Of a stretch of DNA of 64,000 nucleotides, positions 50,401 through 62,400 are shown in pieces. Numbering within the stretch: the stretch's first letter is position 1; every line of letters starts with the position of its first letter. The notes under the pieces are model-generated. The model made no database searches and was not told the origin of the DNA. It worked only from the letters and a program-made list of their open reading frames with translations. The stretch covers positions 32,116,001 to 32,180,000 of the forward strand of contig OU612065.1 of the NCBI GenBank assembly GCA_914767715.1, written 5' to 3'. The translations under genes and the position numbers were made by a program. The stretch comes from Membranipora membranacea. Its lineage: Eukaryota > Bryozoa > Gymnolaemata > Cheilostomatida > Membraniporidae.

Positions 50401-53400
50401 GGACTCATCGAAAGAAACGGCAAACTTCCGTCACCTTTCAGTAAGTATCGGATAACCTGACATTTATACCTATACACACCACTAAGCACACATTATGCAC
50501 ACATTATCCACACATACAAACTCTCATCCCGTCATTGAGGTGAATAGACTCGCTCTTAGATTAATGTGAATAGGGATTAGAGATGGTTACAATCATCAGC
50601 ATGGTCAGGGTTAACTCATAGGGAGAAGTGACACAGTGACACGCAGTGTCAAATATCAGCATAGATGATGAACAGAGGCAGAAAATACGGTGACATGGCC
50701 GGTCAAGATTCTGCCAAATTATACACATAGATATAGATACGCTAGCCTAGATAGAGACCGCCATTTGTTTGGAAGGCTGTCATCAAAGGTATTTGGGAAA
50801 ATCATTAGCATAATACCGGATGCTTTCATGTGGGTAAATGTTGGAAGATGCCCTTCAACAAGAGGCAACCACTTGCATCTTCATGTCAAGTCAGTATTGA
50901 GTACTTGCTGGCATTGGAACATAGTTATTAATGGCTCATTAAAAGACAAAGAGTATATACAAAACTTAATGATGACATCTGCGCAATTTTATTTAATTCT
51001 AATCAAGTTACACAATAATAAGAGTTTATGAGACCCTTGAGTTGACTTTGGATTTAAAATATTTACATCATCGGTTCTCAGGACATATTTGTTATGCTCT
51101 GATGTAAGAGGTTGTGTTTGTTATTAGTGTACATAGATTAGGCTCAAAAGTCATACGGCCTATCATGTGTGTGTCCCACTCAAGGAGCATGAGAGAAATT
51201 AAGAGCTTACAACTTGATAGAATTTCTTTTCAATTCTAAAATGTGATTAAGTCATGCCAGCTATTTTACTGTTTCAGCTGTCACCACATTGAAAATGTAG
51301 GAATCATTGAAATGATATCACATTTTTATTCTTATTATGATAACAACAATTAAATATAACAATAAAATTGAATATTTCTGATAGCTCAATACCATACTAA
51401 TTGGACTTGAATGATCTGCGTATTCAGTTAATTAGGTCCTATATTATTGGCATGGGAGAAAGTGTGTATTGTTCAGGCATATTTAAGAGTTTATCCGGAC
51501 CGGCTGACAGCTCCGGGTTCAATGGTTGACATGCATTAATTGGTGACAAGTCTTGGAGAGCAAAAGCTGACGTTTCACAATTCTTTCACATTGGTGCTAT
51601 ATATTAGTCTAAAACATATGACATCTGGCATGTTGAAAATCGTGGCTAATAAAAACTTCAAACATCCTTTGAGAGGCTTTTACCTACGATATTCGATCAG
51701 CACGCTGATAATTTATAATAGATTGCAAAAATACTACACTTGGACAGAAAAATTGTAAGATAAAAATAGCACAGGACGTCGCATAGAAAAAATAAAATGC
51801 TTATATTCACACACATTTATCGGTACATTAGAACGATACCTGAAATATATCATACAATTATCATATATAATATATATATAATATTATTTAATCAGAATTC
51901 ATGCCTGGAAATGAGAATAAATGAGAATATTTAGGAGGTAACTTTTTGGTATTATGGGTTCTGTTTCTTTTGTTTGCAAACCAAGTGTCTACTTTGGAAG
52001 CCGATATTCCACACTGGGATGCCAGTTCTTTCTTTTCCTCATATGTCGGATAAGGACGAAAGACATGCTTACGAAACCACTCGTTCAGTATAGTCTTAGC
52101 CTGTGAGCTCAGATATCGCTTAGAGCCTAGCGGAGAGTTATTATCAGATTCATTGTCACAGTTATATGATTTGTCTTCTACAGGAGAGGAAGGAGATGGT
52201 GAACGCTCAGAATCTGACGCTGGAGTGACGCTATTGACTACCTCTCTCAGACTCTCCAATGCTGATTTAGAACTGCTGCTGCTTTCTGCCGGTTGTTCTT
52301 GAGTGACCTCATTAGACTTTAATCGGCAGCGAGCGATTACCTGCTCCAGACTCGGTTTACTGGACAGAGTTTGAGGCGTGTCCTGAGAGGATTTAGTGGG
52401 AGGGGCTTCTTCTGTCTCATCATGTTCTTCAGAGCTCTGAGTCGGAGCTGGAGAGTCGATGATTGTCTCCACATCAATCTGCTCTTCCCTTGCTTCTTCT
52501 GATGGAAACACAGCTGATTGTACAGGCTGAACTGTCACAGAAGAGTTATCTATCACAGACGGTCGTCGCTGTGACAAATCTCCTTTGGAACCTGATAAAA
52601 AGTTTCTTTCTCTTGTTTTATCTTCAGAATAAAATCTGCTGGATGAAGTGCTGGGCGGTTCTATTCTATATTTGTGGAGAAGTCTCTTCTTCATAGCTAT
52701 TTTGCTATTCAGCATGTGTTTTCCTCCGTTATAAGTTAGGGTGTTGTAGGATCTGGCTCTGGTGTTCGCCATCCATTTCTTAACCTGTTGTCAAGAACGA
52801 AACAGAGTTATAAAATAATAGATCTTCATGTCATGAGATTCGAGTGTCAGATCACACTTAATTATCAATTAATTGGGTGGCAATACAATGTGACATGGTG
52901 GCAGCAATATTGGTCCGAATACGCACAACTACAGTTGGCAACAAAATTAGCTCACATTTTAGCGAAATCGTAGCTAAACAAGTGGCATTCCCATAAAGGC
53001 ATGAGATAATGATAAGTAAGTCCCTGCCACTCATACAATGACACTGACTGACTGTAAGCATGTCAAAAGTTGACACTTTCTAGCAGCCCTATAAACATGA
53101 CACCCCAAGTCTATAAACAGCCTTTAGACCTGCTACTTTACAGTCGGCTCAAGGGCTATCACTTTCAGGATCTGGCCTATCATAATAGAAAGCTGCTCAA
53201 TAATCGTTATGGTTTTATGATTTTATAACCAGTCAAGATCCCAACTGTTACATTTTTAAGTAATAATTATCCCATTAGTGATTATGGATTTATGGCTACA
53301 AAAAAATTTGTTGGGTTGTTATGATTATTTCAGTTATCTACAAAACCTTCTTGTCCGTGTTCGGTGAACTTGAAGAAATTAAAATAGAGATAATTTAGGA

Positions 53401-56400
53401 AAAGTATTAAATGCACAATTTATAAGCTGAAAATATTAAAAGCAACACTCATATTTCCCATGAGTTTTATCATAATAGTAATCGATAAAATACATGGCAC
53501 CTTTTAATTTTTGAACAGCAATAATTCCAATTATTATACATAAAATATTTACCTGATTTGGAGCGATTCCGCCAGCGAGGGCTAGCTCTTTCACTTCATC
53601 GTCAGTAGCATATGGATGATCACGGTGCTTCTGATACCAGTGCTGTAATATGGCTACGGCTTTCTTAGATAGAAATCTGCTTTTCTTTTCTTGTGAGGGC
53701 TGTTCTGATGACCTCCTAGCCTGTGGTCCACTCAAATCTAGTGGCCTTTCTGTTTCCATATCTTGATGCTGGCGTTGGGGAGGTGGAGGACGTGCCACAG
53801 CAGGGAACAATGCCTGAGGCACTGTGGGCAGCAAACCAACTAAAAAAATAAAGTAGGAGTTGGACAATTGAGAGAACCGAAAAAAAACTCAAGGCTTCCG
53901 TTGAAAAAATATTATTTTCCGCCTGGCAGGCAAACTTTAAGAAAAATCAATTTCCTTCAAAATTTTCAAATGTCAGAATGTAACATTATGCCATTACATT
54001 ATCTCAGAGTAAACAAAGCAGAGAGATGATGGGTGTTGTGATACACATGCTCAGGGCACATTAATGAAGTGTCACTCTAGTCATACTCTACTCATAATAC
54101 ACCAAACACTAAATTTGACAGCGTGGATTGATTGAGGTGGCATCGATTGGAGTGCGTTATCAAATAATACAACAGCGCGATGATCATGTTAGATATCAAG
54201 TATGAAAACCAATTGAGAAGTCAGTCAAACTATCAAATCAAATATGTGAGAAATCTGAGCCCTTTTCAGATTTACCCTGAGGAAGGAAACCATATTAAAA
54301 TCAAGGAATTTTAAAGCCCTTTGTTTAAAATTTGTTGCCTTTGAAAGCTGGCTATGTATATCGATGGTAGCCTCTCTTTTCCCCACTAGCATTAATTTTA
54401 ACCAAAATTAATTGGTTGTACCAAATATATCGCAGCGCATAAAAATATTCACATTTATTTCCAAAGGAAAAAATTGTCTAAACGCCAGGCAATTTTATTT
54501 TTCAACTTACATGTCAGTGAGAAAAAAATATTTCTCCTATTTGACACAATTAAAATTAGGGAAAAATCTAAATATAAATACTTACAGCCAATTTTGGAGG
54601 GGTCTGGAAGGAGAGTTTTAGTTTTCGTCATAAGCATGTTGACTGTATCTTGTATTCTGTCTATGAGAAGTTGCCTTTCGCTATCGTAGAACCAGTTGAT
54701 AAGTTGTTTGACATTGTCACTATAACAGTTATATGTGAGAGCCTTATAGCGCTGACTCTCGACCTGCTCTGTGATTTGTTGGTAAACTGACAGCAGACTA
54801 GGGAAGTATCCTCTAACCGCCAGAAGCATACCCTGTAGCTTTACATGCTGCTCTATTATCCTATCGCTGACAGTACAGAATGCTGATGCTGCTGTTGGAT
54901 CAGTCGGTGATTTTAGTGTTGGAGACTTAGCAGCGTTATCAGACATCAGGCTGAATGGTACATTAGACTGGAGACAGTCTAGAGCTAATGTCATCTGTAA
55001 ATCTCCGAACAGAGGGTGACTCTTTAGCTGTTCTAGACGAGACTTGTGGTCGCTGTCGTCGGAGAGAGAAGCTCTCCCTCCGCTGGTGGTCTCACTAGCT
55101 GATGCAGACATTCTTTCCTCGTCAGGACGGTGAGGTGGACTGACAGCGTCGGCGAGCTCAGAGTAACTGCTGCTTCTATCGCTGATGCTGCTGCTGAGAC
55201 GAAGTACTTCCAATGGAGGGGAAGGCGTGACGAGGCTCATCTCCTTGTTCGATGATCAACTCTCCCCTTTCTGCTGCTGCTGATCGCTGACGACGGGAGA
55301 GAACAACAGAAGAGTGACGAGTAACCAATCACTGATCAGTCTAATTTATTGTATCAATATCTCGGGGAATGAACCCAAATAAATATGAGACTTGATACGT
55401 GGAAAGCCCTTATCTGAACTGACTACAGCGTCACTTATTTACAGCATAAGTAGCGCCTGAATGGTAACAGGAAAAGAATGCCAATGGGTTCAGCCTCTCA
55501 CAATTGGTGTTTGTATGAATGCCAATCAAGACATGATGAGCATTATTGTTGAGTGTCATTTGTCAGCAATAATAAACATGTCATATTATGACTGGCGTGT
55601 CAACCCCTCTATAGTATCCCTGTGTGGCGAGCGTACGCACTAATGGATAAAATTACAGGCTCTTTATCCCCCACAGCTAATTCTCTGTAACAAAACTAAT
55701 CTAATCAGCCAACAACGTGCTCAACTCAAAGCTCAACAGTGTCAAAATTATTTTACTCAATCATTCAATAATTAAGCTCAGTATAGATTAAAGGTTTACG
55801 ATACATTGTCACTTTTGCTTTCTCAGGGGATTAAAGTTGTATCCACCACTAGTTTGGATAAGAAGTTGCCACAGCTTACTGTACCTTTCATGTGCACATT
55901 GAGAAGTGGCCTTATTAGCTTTTTATAACTTTGTCGGGTGCATTTTGATTGGCATCTGACTGATTAACTGGCTATGATTACTGTTGCCATTGCGTGCAGA
56001 ATCATCCGTACAACAGATACCCAACTTCTCAATACAACAAATGTAACAATTCTCAACAATATTTTACCAGAAAATTAATGATTCTTAGGAATCCTACAGA
56101 GTTTTCGGGAGGAAAGGATTAACAAATTAGTACAAAAATATTGAGATTCAACATTTTTATGTGGTATTACACATCACACTGCAAGATCTGATAAATGACA
56201 TGTTGGAAACAAACACTGGGTAACAAATTTATAATTAACCACTAATTACTCCATAAATATGATTTAATCTTGGTACATCCTCACAGAGTCACAGTGACAT
56301 TTCTATGCTCACTTTTTTTATTTAAAACCCATTTTGCAGATCATGTTAAATGGAGCAAAATGGAGAGGATCCAGCCTACCAATTTTAGTTTTAAAGCCCT

Positions 56401-59400
56401 TATTTTTCAAAAGTTTCATTATTGTGTTAGCCCTCTGAATTTACAGGTTTCCTAGAAAATGTTTACGTAAGGCAGAAATCAAAGAGCCAGTAAGTTCTGG
56501 AATCAACCATGTTCAGAGGCAGGACATGCAACAAAATACACCGGCAACTGAAAACCTAATCTTACGCTGCCAGGCAAAAAACACAAGTGTATTTTATTGT
56601 TAGGATAAAAGCCGATGTCAGGGTTCTCCTATTGAAATGGTTTGTAGTACAACAGAAATAAATAATAAATATATTAAAAAAAGAATCAATAAGAAGAAAA
56701 CCTATTGTGGAGGGGGTAAGTAAGAAAACAAAAAAGAAGTTCCCTTAGAGTTAGACTGATCAGGCTCCCTGGACTGAGGTAGCTATGCTTGTAACATCGC
56801 ATCACTTGTACATGAATAACAAATACCTAGCCAGAGATTTCATATATTTGTTTTATTTTATATGACTCCTTCTACAAGTTCAATTCGAGGCAAATTCTCA
56901 AATAAACTTTGAACCTCTAGTGCATACCAATCAACATAAACATTTAAATATTAATTAATATGTTTACAATTATTAATATTTTACAGCCTGAATTAGGAAA
57001 GATTGTAATTTTTATTCAACGCCAGAATGTGATGACAGTCATAAATAATTTAAATGACAGACGTAAGCAAGCGCTCTATGCACTGGAAGCATGTCAGCTT
57101 GCTGATTCATAATTCTGTCAGCTATCTGATGAGTTGTGACCAGGGAAGGTGTCATTTGTTTTATTACAGGACCTGTTGCTTTGATGAAGTGCCAAGCATA
57201 GTTAATGAATATTAATAGAGTGACAGATTAGTATACATTAATTTTCTACGCTCTGCCACCTTCATAATAGTTGTCAAAAAATATTTCCGAGTCTGTCATT
57301 AGGATTTTTCTAACACTTCATACTCTTTGATTTTTTGTACTTATCCTTAGATGAAATGTAAATAGCATGTAAATTTTCAATTGTAGACTGTTTGCTTGTG
57401 TTTTTCAGCACTGTGTTTTTTTCCCACAGACCGAATGCTCACTAGACAGTAAGACAGAAAACTAAGCTGACACATTCTCAAGCTGAAGGTGCTGTATTAA
57501 AATGTCAGAATTGTACTGACATGTTATAATAAGTCATGCTAATGAGTTACTGAAGCCTAAATGTGCAGCCTTATACACAAGTAGATACTGATAAAATACT
57601 CTGAGCGCATGTCAGGCCACTCCTGCCATACAAAACATCACGGTAGTGTGCGGCGGCCCCGGGTGCGGTAAACAGCTAAGACCCCACAATCATTTTGCAG
57701 CCATGTTACCTTTTTCTCTCATACACGCTCAGTTTATATTTTTAATCAGTAAATTCATAACAATGTTACATAGTGTCTGAGAGCAAAGTAGATTTCTATA
57801 TCTGAGATCTCTCCTCGGTGTGAGGATGATAGCAAGGAGTACTCCTTGATGATATTCTAGCCGACAAGTACAATAGTACAACACACTACTGACACTTCTG
57901 GGTGGTTCTCAATGTGTACTATACACTATATACTTGTCCAATGGAGATGCCACCGCTCCCTCCCAGCTCGATGAGCATGTACCAAAGGTTAATTGAAGTT
58001 AATTGACGTGGTCACACTTGAGTTTGCTAAGAAACATTTTTCGGGTGAAAATGTTACAGCATAATAAAAATAACCGCACAAATACGTGACACAATAAGAA
58101 TGATCAAGTGGGGTGTGTCATCGTGTCAGACTATAAGCTAATCGCGATGTCCATGTCGCCTCCTACGAGCAGGCCAGCTGCCAGTGCGGGGGGTATACGC
58201 CTCCGCCCGCACATGTTACTAAACATAAAGCTTGCACTTTGCTTTCACTTTCGATTCGTATTATTTCCTGTCTCCTGAGATTGGAGATGAGTGCTTATGT
58301 GGAAAGTGTAAGGGTTTAGATGGCTCTACAACCGACCATATCACAAGGTAACAGTGTCATGTCAATTGTTTTGTGAATGCCTTTGTACTTAGCTGTGAGC
58401 CAGATCAATTTCACGAGTGCCCTTCAAGAGGCTGTCACTGCGCCTGATTGTATGGATGATGTGAGTGTATTACCCCTCACTATAATACTCCTCTTCTCCG
58501 CCTCCTCTCATACCTCCATTAGCCTGTGAGGCTCATGTTAGGACGACCACGGCATGGCCACGCGACCCAAAATATGCTCGCTGATGGGAAGAATTTACGC
58601 TATCAGTGAAATGAGGCTACTGTGATTTAATATTCTTCAAGATGCCCGCTGATAGCCCTTAGTGTAACAGGATATAATATTGCATTGATTTATGGATAAA
58701 GAAGGTATAAATTCATTAATTGTATCCATGTCAATTTGATAAAATTGGACACATTTACCTTGTAATCTGCCCACTTGAAGATTTTCAATGAAAATTGATT
58801 TATAATGACTGCATTGTAGGCTGGTAGCATAGCCCTAGGTACAATTATACGAGAGGGATGAAATAGACCAGCAGTTACCATCATTATAATATAAACCTTA
58901 ACATCTTAAACTCGTGCCTAAACGTGCAAGACAAAAAAATACAAGCAAACACACAAAAAACTTTCACTTCACAATCATATTAGCCTATTGAATAAACATA
59001 AAAATACCCATATGTGACATGACACTGAAAATATATATCAGAAGAAACTCTATCACCCCAGCAATAAAATATTGCAAAGCTGTCTTCCGATCAAATGATG
59101 AGGGTTATTTGGTAGGCTTTGGTTTCAGAGTGTCCTGGTTGCATATTACAGAAATGGCATGTCCTGACATTCTAGGCATTGACACCAACGCAGCCATATA
59201 TACACAATATATACACTATATAATATAGCTGTGTGGATAAAACAATCATCTAGGCCTGCTCATTGAAGAGAGGTGTCAATTTCATTCATTAGCCCTCTTT
59301 TTTATAACACTATGGCATACTTGAGACAACTTGAAATATCAAATCCTGCATATAACAGCATAACAAGCATACAAGTTAGCTTTCTTCTGAAGTTTGAACG

Positions 59401-62400
59401 ATGATAGATCCTCCTTTGACCGCACTGAGTTGATAGGTGACATTTTGCTAGTTTCTGATTAATGCCAAAATAAATTTGGTTTTCTTTCTTATTGTGTGCC
59501 TCAAGGGGGCACGTTTCAGAGGTGCCAACCAGAAAATTTTACATAATCTTAACTTATATCAGGCGTGATGGAGATTTCCGTCCGGCTTGGATCGAGAAAT
59601 TGCGCAGCACAGGGACTAGAAAATCTTTGAATTTTGATTTCTTCCTTGGCTACATTGAGAATACTCTGAATTCATAATCATATGTGCATACACTGTTTTT
59701 CATTCACATAATCCAACTCAACTCTGTGTTCAACTTGGTGATAAGATTGAGTAAACAATGAAGAGTTAGAAACTTTTAAAAACGCTATTTACACATTAAG
59801 GTGATCTTTACTGAGTGAAATGATAAAACTACATTAACTTTTATCTGCTACTAAATGTTACTAATGAATCGCTAAAGAGAAATGTACTCAATCATTATCC
59901 AATACACAAGTCTTTCTGAGCACAATCGGCTCAGTCACCGATACACAGACACGATGATCCACAGACGTAGATTCATCACAGACATAGATACAACAAAGTG
60001 TGTGTATAAGGTAATTAATAAGCTTGGAGGTCTCCACACTGCTGCCTGACCACAACAGACAGTAAAATTGCTCGGTTTTTTAAGTGTATCGGGAGTTGTC
60101 CTCACATCCCCTTTTCTAAAGTCACATAGGGCCAATAAGATAAATCATTATTTCACAGACATACCACACATCAGATTTCTAAGAAACATATGAGTAAAAA
60201 CATATAAAGTGTATCATTATGGTTTTATCCTACCACAAAATTAGGATATAACATAAGAGATATAGATACATTGACTTTATAATAGACCTAGACGGGTAAT
60301 CTCCCATGTAAGTATTAAATTCACAACCATACAGGTAGGCAGTACTAGATCGAACGGAGAGTTATCCCTCTAACTACTGCTAACTACACACACACACAGG
60401 TAGAAAGTGTTGGATTAGACCATAGAGTTATTATATACTCTAGAGTGGGTGGTCAATGTGTACAAAAATAGCATCAGTTTTGTCCTACTTAATTATTGCG
60501 AAATCCATGACGCGACGCAATCTGGTTGTGCATGGCCAGTGCCTGTATCATATAATTTATCATTGAGAATTTAGGAATTGGGTATGAAAATTTAAGTTTT
60601 AGAGCGCTTATAGCCATTTTTTTCGGAAAAAATTTCATGGCACACTATGTGGAACACTTGTAGGTATTTTCACTTGCAGCAATTGGAAAATTTTTCTATT
60701 TTTTCCCATCAAAATAAGCCAAAACCCCAACCGCAAACACATCATTGTGATGGAAAAAAATTACCGGGCTAGCCTGTTTTTTCTACTGCCACTTGCCAGC
60801 CATATAAGCTGTGTCCTGTCTGTCTCTCTTACTCATATGTTACACATTCAGTGGGTGTTTTGAATGAAGTATGAGTAGCCTGTGAACAAGTGATCGGAGG
60901 TGTAAAAGTTTGCAGCTTGCCTCATTTTCAGTCACAATGTCCATAATGTCAAGATTCAGATTTGCTCTCCAGATAACGTTACTTTATTGAGGGTATTATT
61001 ATCGGTTTTTTGTTTCTTATGTCAAAGAAGATCAGTTAAGATTGGTGCTAAAATCAGATGTGGCGTTACTGTCAGTCCTCATTACTCATTAGATCACTTT
61101 TTGGCTGTCTCTCTTATATTTTTATAGCATCAATCTTTTTCTGCCGGAGAATCACAGCTGTATGAAATACAAACTCTGGTCATTTCAAAGGATTGAACAC
61201 TTCTACTACACTCATCCCCCTTCCCTCAAAACTATGCAAACAAATACACATGTATACATCAACTGCCAGTGCCTTTACTGGAGTATATACAAAATATTAT
61301 GAGTGATGCTGAAGTTGCCATCTCAACTAATTTACAAACACAAACAAACAACCATAGTCATAATAATCATACCAGAAATTTGTATCAAACAATAATAGCA
61401 AATGGTCCCTTATTTCAAGTATGGTGAGAAATCAGAAATATCCGTCAACTTAAAATGTCACATTAGTGAGTAATGTTCTGAAAAATCTGGAGTCAGTCAG
61501 GATAGTTTTGTTACAAAATGCATTCATTTATATGCTTTCAAAACCTGCTGTGTATGGTTGTATGGTTTTGCAAATTCAAAAACTAGAGGACACCACCGGA
61601 GAGGAAATTTAGAGCTCTAAATGACATAGCCAAATCTAAACGCCGAATCTTAGTCAGAACCGTATGCAAATTGCTTCTGCAAATGGCGGAACTTAGCGGC
61701 CAATTTTTAACCTCCAGTCAGCTTTTCCACAAGCTATGTGTACACCTTATACTTAACAAATAACATTAACTCACTTGATGGCTAACATATGAGTAAAAGA
61801 GACAGAATCCAACTTATGGTTGAGAGAAACGTGGAAAAAACAAGCTAGCCCGGTAATTTTTTTTCATCACAATGATGTGTTTGCGGTTGGGGTTATGGCT
61901 TATTTTGATGGGAAAACATAGAACAATTTTCCAATGGCTGCAAGTGAAAATAAGTGTTTTACATGGCGTGACATGAAAATTTTTCCGAAAAAATGACGCT
62001 CTAAAACATAAATTTTCATGCTCAATTCCTATATTCTCAATGATAACTTATATGATACAGGCACAAGCCATGCACAACCAGATTGCGCCGCGTCATGGAT
62101 TTCGCAATAATTAAAGGGCAACCAAGGTTTCGCAGCAATGCATTAATGGATAGCAAATAATGTGCTGGGCAGCATCAGCTTTGTGCATTACGCGATGCAA
62201 AACTCAAAGTAGTTGCTGACTCTAAGCTGGGTAACACTTCAATTTAGGGGAGGTTCCAAGATTTTGCTGTAATAATTATAGAGCACAGGCTAAATAATAA
62301 CAGGAACAGGAAACTGCTATGTGGTATTCTCTTTTAGCTGAGTTTGAGTACCTGATGGAAGAAATGTTTCACAAGAATTCTGGCTGAATAATCATCCGAA

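Noticed and set aside
50690-51031. 113-codon plus-strand frame in the TRAPPC9 intron
   Set aside because: No homology, antisense, no conserved features.
58150-58278. GC-richer 43-codon frame on the plus strand
   Set aside because: Short, no match, no splice context; more likely regulatory DNA.
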